From: JADJSS01 sp964490845
Lineage (GTDB): Bacteria; Bacteroidota; Bacteroidia; Chitinophagales; JADIYW01
Reading direction: 5' to 3'
DNA length: 64,000 nucleotides
Assembly (NCBI GenBank): GCA_964490845.1
Contig: CAZBED010000010.1
Location: forward strand, 32,379 to 96,378
The notes beneath the pieces are model-generated. The model worked only from the letters and a program-made list of their open reading frames with translations. It was not told where the DNA came from and searched no databases. The position numbers and the translations under genes are program-made. This document shows positions 16,740-24,619 of the stretch, one piece after another (the first letter of the stretch is position 1; every line of letters starts with the position of its first letter).

Positions 16740-17228
16740 ATGAAAATCCAATCATTTTTAGGGGTAGTCATATTCGCATTTCTTCTACATGGAAATACGA
16801 TTGCACAGCAGGCGGTGACCAGTACCGGTGGCAATGCTGGAGGGGTTGGCGGTACAGTCAGTTATTCCGTAGGGCAGGTGGCATATATCAATAGTGCAGG
16901 TGTAAACGGAAAAGTGAATCAGGGTGTTCAGCAACCGTACGAGTTTTTTGTAACCGGAGTTCGGGAAAACAAAAACATTATGCGGGAAATGATTGTATAC
17001 CCAAATCCAACGCACGCCATTGTAAACCTGAGGATAGAAAATATACAGGATATACAAGGATTGATTTATCTTCTGTATGATGTGAAAGGCACCTTGTTGC
17101 TGGAAAAGAATATTGTAGATAAAGTTACGGAAATACCAATGACAGACTTAGCGGCAGCCAATTACCTGTTAAGTGTTACGAACAGTAAAAGCGAAGTACT
17201 ACAGATTTTTAAAATAATTAAACACTAG
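16740..17228 (+). CDS. T9SS type A sorting domain-containing protein
   Basis: Secreted protein of 162 residues. A signal peptide (residues 1-22, ending TIAQQ) is followed by a short glycine-rich segment GGNAGGVGGTVSYSVGQVAY and VNQGVQQPYEF. The C-terminal 80 residues are a type A Por-secretion domain: MIVYPNPTHAIVNLRIEN, then IYLLYDVKGTLLLEK, MTDLAAANYLLSVTN and final FKIIKH. This domain directs outer-membrane passage by the type IX system and is then removed. The gene is 4 bases upstream of the collagen-like gene and surely in one transcript. Very little cargo is left beside the sorting domain, so the mature product would be about 60-70 residues. Confidence 0.87.
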   Translation: MKIQSFLGVVIFAFLLHGNTIAQQAVTSTGGNAGGVGGTVSYSVGQVAYINSAGVNGKVNQGVQQPYEFFVTGVRENKNIMREMIVYPNPTHAIVNLRIENIQDIQGLIYLLYDVKGTLLLEKNIVDKVTEIPMTDLAAANYLLSVTNSKSEVLQIFKIIKH

Positions 17229-17232
17229 AAAT

Positions 17233-18411
17233 ATGAACAAACTAATTACCATCTTGGCAGGCGTTCTGTTATATATGAGTTTGCTTGCTCAGGCTCCAAA
17301 CAAAATGAGCTATCAATGTGTCATTCGAAATGCAGGAGGTACTCTGGTAACCAACACGGGAGTAAGCGTCAAAATCAGTATCCTGCAAGGGTCTGAAAGT
17401 GGTACAGCGGTGTATACAGAAACACATGGTGTGACCACAAATGCCAACGGACTGGCTACATTACAAATCGGCACAGGAACTCCTGTCACAGGAACTTTAG
17501 GTGCCGTGAATTGGGCCGCGGGTCCATATTTCATCAAAACGGAAACCGACCCTGCCGGAGGAACAAATTTTACGATTACGGGGACAAGTGAATTAGCGAG
17601 TGTGCCATACGCATTATATGCTGCCAATTCAACACCGGGCCCTAAGGGGGATAAAGGCGACCAGGGTGAGCAAGGTATTCAGGGTCCAAAAGGTGATCAG
17701 GGAATACAAGGTATTCAAGGCCCTAAGGGAGATAAAGGGGATCAGGGTATTCAAGGGATACAGGGTATACAAGGGCCCAAAGGAGACTCAGGTGCTCAGG
17801 GGCCGATTGGCAATTTGGCTCCCGGCGACCAGATTGGGAATATGTTGTATTGGGATGGCGTAAAATGGGCAAATGTCCCCAACGGTATGGATGGTGATAT
17901 TTTGACGTTCTGCAGTGGGAAACCAAAATGGACAAGACATGGAATTTGTTCACCGTTCTATATAGGACAATTTTATCAGGGAGGAATTATATTTTATATT
18001 GATTCTACCGGGGAACATGGCCTGATTGCCGCACCGGTAGATCAGGGTACTGCGCCTTGGGGCTGTGAAGGAACCTTAGTCGGAACACTCCTGGGGTATG
18101 GAAAAGGCCCGCAAAATACCATTGCAATTGAAGCCGTGTGTACCACTGCGGGAACAGCTGCTGATATTTGTGCCAATCTTGTATTAAATGGCTATGATGA
18201 CTGGTATCTGCCAAGTGCGGTAGAGTTGCACTTGTTAAAAATGAATCAGGACCATGTGGGTGGATTTGCGGATGTGGAACGACATTACTGGTCTTCCAGT
18301 GAGTATGATAATCTGGATGCGTTGGATGAAGTGTTTATCTGGCCATGGGATAGCCGACATAATACCCGCAAAGCGGAATTGGGTGGTGTACGTGCTATCA
18401 GGTCATTCTGA
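17233..18411 (+). CDS. Exported collagen-like repeat protein with DUF1566-like C-terminus
   Basis: A signal peptide (residues 1-20) is followed by a beta-rich domain starting APNKMSYQCVIRNAGG, common in Bacteroidota surface proteins. Next are 19 Gly-X-Y triplets at residues 136-192 (GPKGDKGDQGEQGIQ and variants), a collagen-like stalk likely to trimerise. The C-terminal 150 residues fit the DUF1566/Lcl type: GGIIFYIDSTGEHGLIAAP, GYDDWYLPSAVELHLL, YWSSSEYDN and GGVRAIRSF. No T9SS tail is seen here, while the gene directly upstream has one. Likely a cell-surface or extracellular structural protein; partner and ligand are unknown. Confidence 0.85.
   Translation: MNKLITILAGVLLYMSLLAQAPNKMSYQCVIRNAGGTLVTNTGVSVKISILQGSESGTAVYTETHGVTTNANGLATLQIGTGTPVTGTLGAVNWAAGPYFIKTETDPAGGTNFTITGTSELASVPYALYAANSTPGPKGDKGDQGEQGIQGPKGDQGIQGIQGPKGDKGDQGIQGIQGIQGPKGDSGAQGPIGNLAPGDQIGNMLYWDGVKWANVPNGMDGDILTFCSGKPKWTRHGICSPFYIGQFYQGGIIFYIDSTGEHGLIAAPVDQGTAPWGCEGTLVGTLLGYGKGPQNTIAIEAVCTTAGTAADICANLVLNGYDDWYLPSAVELHLLKMNQDHVGGFADVERHYWSSSEYDNLDALDEVFIWPWDSRHNTRKAELGGVRAIRSF
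17638..17808 (+). repeat. Collagen-type triplet repeat array (19 Gly-X-Y)
   Basis: Imperfect 9-base units that encode G-x-K/Q/D triplets, with blocks such as GIQGIQ and GPKGDKGDQ repeated. The DNA repeats can change copy number by slippage without breaking the frame. Confidence 0.85.
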
Positions 18412-18439
18412 TCCATTCATAAACAATACAAACTATCTG

Positions 18440-18466
18440 AACCCCTGCAATTTGCAGGGGTTTATC
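18440..18466 (+). terminator. Hairpin terminator after the collagen-like gene
   Basis: AACCCCTGCA, loop ATT, TGCAGGGGTT, then a short T-rich tail (TATCTTTTT). It lies 29 bases after the stop codon. Confidence 0.85.
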
Positions 18467-18510
18467 TTTTTGTCGATTTTTATGTATAAATTAGATTTAA
18501 AATAACAGCC

Positions 18511-20073
18511 ATGCCCATACGAATGACCGACGATCAAAACCAGCAGCAGGATTATGTTCCAAGTAACGACGGTGGAGGCGGTGGTAGCCGTGGAAGAGGA
18601 GGACTGCCTGGCGGTGGTTGTTTAACATCTATACTTCCCATCTTGCTTAATCTTATTTTTAAACGCCCGCTTATAGGTATTCCGTTGTTGCTGATTGCAG
18701 GATATTTTGTTTTTAATAGCGGATTGTTGGGCAATCTGACTACCACTAATGCATCTTCTGTGCTACAAACCGGTGCAAGCCTCAAAGAAGAGGTCTATGA
18801 TAAGGCCGAGGTAGCAGCTGCACTTTCTGAATATGAAAAAAACCCCTTACCGGAATATGTCAGCCTCGAACAGTTTGCACCGCAGCGCTTGGACCAGGGT
18901 GAGCAGGGTTCTTGTGTAGGATGGGGCAGCAGCTATGCTGCTCGCACTATTCTGGAGTCTTCCTCCACCGGACAGAACCCCGATGAGATTGCCATGAGCC
19001 CTTCTTTTGTATACAATCAAATCGGATTTGAGAATTGCCAGGGCGCCTATATCCTTAATGCCTGTAAGGTGATGCAGCAGGTAGGTTGTGTGCCGAAAAA
19101 GAAATTTGAATATACCGACCAAAGTTGTCAGCGGAAGCCGGACGATCAGCTATTTCGATTTGCAGAAGATTTTAAAATCAGGGGATATGAACGTCTTTCA
19201 AAAGATGGGGATGATTATACAACTGATTTTTTTGCCATCAAACAATATCTTGCAAAAGGGGCACCTGTCATTTGCGGGATGATGGTGGGAGGTAGTTTTA
19301 TGCAGGATATGTTTGGACAGAAAGTATGGCATCCAACTCAGGATGATTACAGCATGGAAGGTTTTGGCGGTCATTGCATGTGTATTATCGGATACGATGA
19401 TCGGCTGGAAGGCGGTGCATTTCAGATTATGAACAGTTGGGGCTCGCAATGGGGCGAGAATGGAATCGCCTGGGTTGCATATAAAGATTTCATGCATTTT
19501 AATAAAGAAGCATACGCCTTGCAGCCATTACCGAAACGGGGAGATATGGCTGCCCGCAAACTGGAATGCACCATCGGATTAGTAGATAATTCCAATAAGC
19601 AATACATCAAACTCAGAAATAACGATAACCTCTTTTCAACGATACAACCTATTACCAAGGGCACAAGATTCAAAGTGGAAATCCAAAACTCCATAGAATG
19701 TTACATCTATATTTTTGGAGAAGAAACGGATGGAAGCAGCTATGTGCTGTTTCCTTATACCCAGAAACATACCGCCTTTTGCGGTATTACCGGCTATCGT
19801 CTGTTTCCCAAAAACCAAAGTCTGGAAGCGGATAATATAGGCAGCAGAGACCGTATAGCCATTGTAGTGAGCAAGGACGCACTCGAGTATAAAATAATAA
19901 ATGATGCCATAAACGCGGCAAAGGGAGATTACAGGACTAAAGTAATGGAGGCGTTGGGTTCTTCAGCCATATCCAACGTGCGTTACAGTTCTGTGAACGG
20001 AACAATAGGATTTCAGGTGGTTACAGAAAACAATCAGGCAGTTGCAAGCATTATAGAAATGGATAAACAATAA
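18511..20073 (+). CDS. Membrane-anchored papain-like (C1 family) cysteine protease
   Basis: The N-terminal 45 residues are hydrophilic and Gly-rich, then one transmembrane helix (about 53-70) anchors the protein with its protease outside the cytoplasm. The C1 triad is complete: Cys135 in LDQGEQGSCVGW, His288 in FGGHCMCIIGYD and Asn308 in QIMNSWGSQWG. The last 170 residues form a separate beta-rich domain (YIYIFGEETDGSSYVLFP, NIGSRDRIAIVVSK) that resembles DUF4384, a domain often joined to bacterial caspases and C1 proteases. It shares no operon with the caspase pair, yet lies 4 kb away. Substrate unknown. The downstream gene starts 11 bases after the stop, suggesting co-transcription. Confidence 0.87.
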   Translation: MPIRMTDDQNQQQDYVPSNDGGGGGSRGRGGLPGGGCLTSILPILLNLIFKRPLIGIPLLLIAGYFVFNSGLLGNLTTTNASSVLQTGASLKEEVYDKAEVAAALSEYEKNPLPEYVSLEQFAPQRLDQGEQGSCVGWGSSYAARTILESSSTGQNPDEIAMSPSFVYNQIGFENCQGAYILNACKVMQQVGCVPKKKFEYTDQSCQRKPDDQLFRFAEDFKIRGYERLSKDGDDYTTDFFAIKQYLAKGAPVICGMMVGGSFMQDMFGQKVWHPTQDDYSMEGFGGHCMCIIGYDDRLEGGAFQIMNSWGSQWGENGIAWVAYKDFMHFNKEAYALQPLPKRGDMAARKLECTIGLVDNSNKQYIKLRNNDNLFSTIQPITKGTRFKVEIQNSIECYIYIFGEETDGSSYVLFPYTQKHTAFCGITGYRLFPKNQSLEADNIGSRDRIAIVVSKDALEYKIINDAINAAKGDYRTKVMEALGSSAISNVRYSSVNGTIGFQVVTENNQAVASIIEMDKQ

Positions 20074-20084
20074 ACCAACACACT

Positions 20085-21131
20085 ATGTCATTCTTAATTT
20101 ACGGTGCCAGCGGATATACAGGCAAAATTACGGTAGAACAGGCTGTAAAGAAAGGCTTAAAGCCAACATTGGCGGGACGAACTGAAGAAAAAATAAAGCC
20201 AGTCGCGAAAGAATTCGGACTGGAGTATGAAATATTTGGATTAGATGATATAGAAACAGCCGCCAAACATCTTACTAAATTTCCGCTTGTCCTGAATTGT
20301 GCAGGACCGTTCAGCAGGACCGCTAAACCAATGGTGAAGGCCTGTCTGTTGGCGGGAACCCATTATCTGGATATTACCGGTGAGATAGAAGTTTTTGAAC
20401 TGGTAAAATCGTTTCACCAGAAAGCGGTGGAGAAAAATATCATACTCATGTCGGGTGTTGGGTTTGATGTGGTTCCCACTGATTGCATGGCAAAATACCT
20501 GTCTGAAAAAATGCCTGATGCCACTCATCTGGAATTGGCCTGGGTGGGTTTGGGTGGCAATATTTCCCATGGCACAATGAGTACAATGGTAGAAGGACTC
20601 GGTAGGTCCGGTGCCATCCGGGAAAACGGAAAAATAGTGCCGCAACCAACCGGTAAGGAAGGTAAAACTGTTGACTTTGATGGTAAACAACATTTTGTGA
20701 TGACCATCCCTTGGGGAGATGTGTCAACCGCATACCATACTACCGGCATTCCGAATATCAAGGTATTTACGGGTGTTCCGAAGAACAGCTATACCATAAT
20801 GAAACTGCAGCCTCTGTTTAATCCTATTGTCAGAATCGGATTTGTGAAAAAGAAGATACAGGAGTATGTCGACAAAAATATTACAGGTCCAACAGCGGAA
20901 CAGCGGGAAAAAGGGAAATCCTTGGTGTATGGTAAAGTAACTAATGCCAAAGGGGAAACAGCGGAGGCTCGCCTGAAAACGGCTGAAGGGTATAAACTAA
21001 CAGCAGAGATGTCTATACTGATTTCGCAAAAGATATTGGCCGATAAAACACTGAGTCCCGGCTATCATACTCCGGCAGAATTATTTGGTGCTGCACTAAT
21101 ATTGGAGATGCCCGGTTCTGCGTATTATTAA
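20085..21131 (+). CDS. Saccharopine dehydrogenase-like NAD(P)-binding protein
   Basis: Rossmann-fold oxidoreductase of the saccharopine dehydrogenase/trans-acting enoyl reductase group. The dinucleotide loop is IYGASGYTGKITVEQA (residues 4-19), followed by LAGRTEEKI, a typical NADP-binding Arg position, and VLNCAGPFSRTAKPMVKACL with THYLDITGE. MSGVGFDVVPTDC is also typical. The true reaction is not known: members range from lysine metabolism to lipid reduction, and this 348-residue form lacks the extra domain of lysine-pathway enzymes. It follows the C1 protease by 11 bases and is closed by a hairpin terminator. Confidence 0.85.
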   Translation: MSFLIYGASGYTGKITVEQAVKKGLKPTLAGRTEEKIKPVAKEFGLEYEIFGLDDIETAAKHLTKFPLVLNCAGPFSRTAKPMVKACLLAGTHYLDITGEIEVFELVKSFHQKAVEKNIILMSGVGFDVVPTDCMAKYLSEKMPDATHLELAWVGLGGNISHGTMSTMVEGLGRSGAIRENGKIVPQPTGKEGKTVDFDGKQHFVMTIPWGDVSTAYHTTGIPNIKVFTGVPKNSYTIMKLQPLFNPIVRIGFVKKKIQEYVDKNITGPTAEQREKGKSLVYGKVTNAKGETAEARLKTAEGYKLTAEMSILISQKILADKTLSPGYHTPAELFGAALILEMPGSAYY

Positions 21132-21150
21132 TTACTATTTAGTAGATTTT

Positions 21151-21187
21151 AAAAAGTCTGATTTCACTAATCAGGCTTTTTGTTTTT
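21151..21187. terminator. Bidirectional terminator between convergent genes
   Basis: AAAAAGTCTGATT, loop TCACT, AATCAGGCTTTTT, a 13-bp stem with one G-U pair and a T-run after it. It follows the saccharopine dehydrogenase-like gene and touches the stop of the minus-strand haloperoxidase gene. Confidence 0.8.
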
Positions 21188-22536
21188 TAACGAAAATGCA
21201 GACTATTGGTAACTTTCTGCCCAATGTTCCTGCCTTGCTGTATGCCATTTTCAATCGCTTCTCTGTAATGAATGCCACCATACAGTCGGGAAAGGGCAGC
21301 CTGACTGGCGGCATCGTAAAAAGAAAAGAAAGATCTTGGAGAATAACCATAAGCCATACTGCTACTGTCTGTAAATGCAAAAGAGCCAATGGCGTTTGTC
21401 AACGCTTTAGATGCGGCTCCCGAACAAACACTGTGTCCGGATGGATATTCCGGAAATGGAGGTGTAATATCACTGCCTTGTCCTGTTGTCCAGCTTGGTT
21501 TCATATAGGCTTTGATGTAAGTTTCTGGTCGCAGGAGGTTGTATTTGTATTTTGCATCCCAGCAGGAAATGAACGCGTCCGCAGTAGTGATGCCAACCAG
21601 TGCATATAATTCTGCGGCCTTGTCTAATTTGTAATTCTTCAAATGGATAATATATTCCAGTATTCCCATCCAGTGCCCTGCCGGTGTTTGTGTCCCGCTT
21701 TGATCGCGCCACCACAAAACGCTATTGTTCTGCTCAATGGTTTTATTCTCAACGGTGGTTAAAACCTCCCCAGCCTGTCTGCCAAAAGCAGAACTCGTAT
21801 CCGTGGAGAAAATAACCATTTGAGGAATCTCAAACTGAGATGATGAATCCATGACAAACGGGCGCATTTGGACCCAATAAGGTTCTGCCGGTTTTAGATG
21901 TGCACCATCGGTAGGTTCCCAGTACCAAAGATGGTCAGCATCCCGTGGAGGGACCGTGTAAGTAAGCGTTTTTACCATCAGAAAATTATCGGAAGCCGCA
22001 TATTGTTTGATGGCATCTGCCACCACTAACCCTCTTGCTTTAGATTTATTAATAATAGAATCTACAACAATACCACTCTTGGCTGAAAGGATCCTGTCAT
22101 GCAGAGCAAGCACAGAATCCCTGTTTTCCGTCGTTAACAAAGGAATGATGGTATCACATTGTGCAATCAATACCAATGCCTCATTCAATACGATATCATA
22201 ATCCAGAGAGTCTGTATTAACAGGGATAGAATTTAAGTTAAATCCGTTTAACTGGCCTTGTAGGGATTTGTTGTTTCTGATGCCGTCTACGACACTTTCA
22301 TACAATGTAATGCCGGTATACGCATATACTCTGGCTGCTCGTGGTGGATTGATATTTTGAGTAGTTACAATCCTGCGAAACACATTGACCCAGTCAATAG
22401 CATTTTTGGCATTATAAGCAGAAACATCCGAGAGTTCATGTTTTACCGGGATATCCGTTTCTGCTTTCTTGCAACTGTTTATTGACAACAAGCATCCCAG
22501 CAGAAAGAAGGTGGAAAATCTAAAGAGTTTATTCAT
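21187..22536 (-). CDS. Vanadium-dependent haloperoxidase-like (PAP2) lipoprotein
   Basis: Member of the PAP2/vanadium chloroperoxidase superfamily, exported as a lipoprotein (signal ends LLSINSC, Cys22). The three vanadate/phosphate-binding motifs are all present in order: KYKYNLLRP (residues 329-337), EYPSGHSVCSGAA with the key His368, and SRLYGGIHYREAIENG (416-431). Large members of this kind without the classical halide features are common in Bacteroidota; whether this one oxidises halides or acts as a phosphatase cannot be decided. The gene lies 11 bases after the PfkB kinase gene on the same strand, so both may be co-transcribed. Confidence 0.85.
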   Translation of the reverse strand: MNKLFRFSTFFLLGCLLSINSCKKAETDIPVKHELSDVSAYNAKNAIDWVNVFRRIVTTQNINPPRAARVYAYTGITLYESVVDGIRNNKSLQGQLNGFNLNSIPVNTDSLDYDIVLNEALVLIAQCDTIIPLLTTENRDSVLALHDRILSAKSGIVVDSIINKSKARGLVVADAIKQYAASDNFLMVKTLTYTVPPRDADHLWYWEPTDGAHLKPAEPYWVQMRPFVMDSSSQFEIPQMVIFSTDTSSAFGRQAGEVLTTVENKTIEQNNSVLWWRDQSGTQTPAGHWMGILEYIIHLKNYKLDKAAELYALVGITTADAFISCWDAKYKYNLLRPETYIKAYMKPSWTTGQGSDITPPFPEYPSGHSVCSGAASKALTNAIGSFAFTDSSSMAYGYSPRSFFSFYDAASQAALSRLYGGIHYREAIENGIQQGRNIGQKVTNSLHFR

Positions 22537-22547
22537 AGTATAACAGG

Positions 22548-23471
22548 TTATTGCAAGATAATATCAAAATCGACCAGATCGATGAATACCTGAACTCTTT
22601 CTTCAATTTCCTGACGGGATAATTCTTTCAGGCGCTGCGGTCCGAATTTTTCCACGCAGAAACTAGCCATTGCGGATCCGTAAATTACGCCACGTTTCAT
22701 GTTTTCAAAGGATAAATCTTTGGTATTGGATAAATAACCCATGAATCCGCCTGCAAACGTATCTCCTGCTCCGGTTGGGTCAAATACATCTTCTAAAGGC
22801 AGAGCAGGTGCAAAAAATACACGGTTGCCGTGAAACAACAATGCACCATGTTCACCTTTCTTTATAATGAGGAATTTAGGGCCCATGCCACGAATGGTCT
22901 CAGCGGCTTTTACCAAGGAGTGCTCTTTACTCAGCTGTCGTGCCTCTTCTTCATTTACAATCAGTAAATCTACCATCTTCAAAACGGTCATCAGAGGTTC
23001 CAATGCGATATCCATCCAAAAGTTCATGGTGTCCATCGCAATCAGTTTCGGACGTTCCTGCATCTGACTGATGACCTTGGCCTGTAAAGACGGGTCGATA
23101 TTTCCTAAAATCAAAAATTCAGATTTCTTGTATTTTTCCGGTAAAATAGGGTCAAAGCTTGCTAAAACGTTTAAATCAGTCACTAAAGTGTCTCTACGGT
23201 TCAGATCCATGTGGTATCTTCCGCTCCAGAAGAAAGATTTTTCACCTTCTTTTACCTGAATACCATCGATATCCGTTCCAATGGATTGAAGATAAGCCAG
23301 TTCGTCCTTGTCAAAGTCATCACCGATAACACTTACCAGCTGCATATCATGGCTAAAATGCCCGGCTGACTGGCAAATATAATTACCGGAACCGCCGGTA
23401 ATCCTATCCACCTTGCCGAAGGGCGTTTCTATGGCATCAAAAGCGACTGTACCTACAACTAAAAGACTCAT
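22548..23471 (-). CDS. PfkB family carbohydrate/nucleoside kinase
   Basis: ATP-dependent kinase of the ribokinase fold. TGGSGNYICQSA (residues 25-36) is the substrate-binding glycine motif, VIGDD the usual turn, and FDPTGAGDTFAGGFMGYL the anion hole with catalytic Asp237. IVNEEEAR and LIIKKGEHGALL match motifs near the nucleotide site. The sugar or nucleoside it phosphorylates cannot be fixed. The start at 23471 gives the normal MSLLVVGTVAFD opening strand. It is close to and probably co-transcribed with the haloperoxidase-like gene, without an evident metabolic link. Confidence 0.87.
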   Translation of the reverse strand: MSLLVVGTVAFDAIETPFGKVDRITGGSGNYICQSAGHFSHDMQLVSVIGDDFDKDELAYLQSIGTDIDGIQVKEGEKSFFWSGRYHMDLNRRDTLVTDLNVLASFDPILPEKYKKSEFLILGNIDPSLQAKVISQMQERPKLIAMDTMNFWMDIALEPLMTVLKMVDLLIVNEEEARQLSKEHSLVKAAETIRGMGPKFLIIKKGEHGALLFHGNRVFFAPALPLEDVFDPTGAGDTFAGGFMGYLSNTKDLSFENMKRGVIYGSAMASFCVEKFGPQRLKELSRQEIEERVQVFIDLVDFDIILQ

Positions 23472-23491
23472 GTAAAAAATTTTTGCAAATA

Positions 23492-23522
23492 TTGCATAAT
23501 TATTTTTAATACCCTACATTTG
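23492..23522 (+). promoter_or_regulatory. Promoter of the tRNA-Asn gene
   Basis: TTG at 23492, a 20-base spacer and TACATTTG at 23515-23522, an exact TAnnTTTG element. The predicted start of transcription, about 7 bases later, is some 14 bases before the mature tRNA. This is the best-supported promoter in the window. Confidence 0.6.
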
Positions 23523-23542
23523 CACTCCTAAATTAACAGAAT

Positions 23543-23616
23543 GCTTCCTTAGCTCAGCAGGTTAGAGCAACTGACTGTTAATCAGTAGGTCCCTGGTTCG
23601 AGCCCAGGAGGGAGCG
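23543..23616 (+). tRNA. tRNA-Asn (anticodon GTT)
   Basis: Full cloverleaf: acceptor GCTTCCT/AGGGAGC, D arm GCTC/GAGC, anticodon stem ACTGA/TCAGT with loop CTGTTAA (anticodon GTT), T arm CCTGG TTCGAGC CCAGG and discriminator G. The CCA end is not encoded. It is flanked by a consensus promoter and a hairpin terminator, so it is a single-gene unit. No integrated element or duplicated 3' end is seen after it. Confidence 0.97.
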
Positions 23617-23618
23617 CG

Positions 23619-23649
23619 AGGCGGCTGAATATTCAGTCGCCTTTCTTTT
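23619..23649 (+). terminator. Terminator after tRNA-Asn
   Basis: AGGCGGCTGAAT paired with ATTCAGTCGCCT (12 bp, one G-U pair), then TTCTTTT. It starts 2 bases after the tRNA and reaches the stop codon of the convergent glycosidase-like gene. Confidence 0.8.
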
Positions 23650-24607
23650 ATCCAATTTCCGCCACCGCCAACCCAATCTTTTCACTTCCTTTGCTCCAAT
23701 GGGCATGGTTGCGGGCATTGAAATACAGATAAACCTTATTGTTAAAGATTTTTACATCACAGGCATAGATATGGCTTGCCATCCATGGAATGTCTTTATT
23801 GGGCGTCAGGACAGGCTCGTTCAACAGATATGTCCAATCAAGACCGTCTGTTGATTGAAGGATGCAGATGGCAGAACCCGATTTACCGTCCTGCTCATAG
23901 ATGCCGTTCTGAAAGGCTACATATCCATCTTCACAGGGTATGACTTTCATAGAGCCGGCTCCCAGATTGTTCCATCGCATGGTGGGAGAAGGTGAAATGA
24001 CCGGCGATACAGCAGCAGTATAGGGGCCATTGATATTGTTGCTCTCCGCATAGGTGATGTGCAGCGGCTCATTGAATCCGCAATCCGGAACACGTACCAG
24101 CGAACAGGAAAAATACAAACGATAGGTATCATTAATCTTTAGTAAACAAGGATTACCGACCGCTCTTCCCAGTCGGGTATCTTCATGAAAAGATTGTGAC
24201 GGACGAATGATGTTAACAGGCTCAGACCAGTACATCAAATCTCTGGAATAGACCATCTCAATCCTGGAAAACCAGCGTTGTTTGGGTAAAAAAGAAAAGA
24301 GCAGTTTTAACCCGGTATATTTTTCATAAAACAAATAATACGTATCCTTATCTTTAAAAATGAAGGGACGCAACGCAGCGCGGACTACTCGTTTATTATG
24401 ACGTTGCCACCGGATGCCATTATCGGACACATATTGAAAGATTCCATAAATGGTATGGGCAAACAGATGCCATTTTTTATCCGGCGATTCAGCAGGTGTC
24501 AGTACGGTAGGATCCGCTACCAAAGGTGTCAGCCTGGGTGGATATATCAGCGGAGCTTCGCTGTGCAGGGTAAACTTCAGTGATTGGAAATCAGCCATCT
24601 TCATCAT
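23648..24607 (-). CDS. Five-bladed beta-propeller glycosidase-like protein (GH43-type)
   Basis: The protein of 319 residues has repeated beta-propeller phrases of the GH43/GH32/GH130 type: ADPTVLTPAESPDKKWHLFA, RPFIFKDKDTYYLFYEKYTG, VGNPCLLKINDTYRLYFSC, and YACDVKIFNNKVYLYFNAR. The early Asp (ADPTV) and the Glu in YEKYTG are at positions expected for catalytic acids, but no confident assignment to one family is possible. It has no signal peptide, so it would act in the cytoplasm, perhaps on a glycan intermediate. It begins 12 bases after the TPR membrane glycosyltransferase gene, suggesting joint work on a glycan. The first of three nearby in-frame ATGs (24607, 24604, 24598) was taken. Confidence 0.72.
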   Translation of the reverse strand: MMKMADFQSLKFTLHSEAPLIYPPRLTPLVADPTVLTPAESPDKKWHLFAHTIYGIFQYVSDNGIRWQRHNKRVVRAALRPFIFKDKDTYYLFYEKYTGLKLLFSFLPKQRWFSRIEMVYSRDLMYWSEPVNIIRPSQSFHEDTRLGRAVGNPCLLKINDTYRLYFSCSLVRVPDCGFNEPLHITYAESNNINGPYTAAVSPVISPSPTMRWNNLGAGSMKVIPCEDGYVAFQNGIYEQDGKSGSAICILQSTDGLDWTYLLNEPVLTPNKDIPWMASHIYACDVKIFNNKVYLYFNARNHAHWSKGSEKIGLAVAEIG

Positions 24608-24619
24608 ACAAATCAGCGT

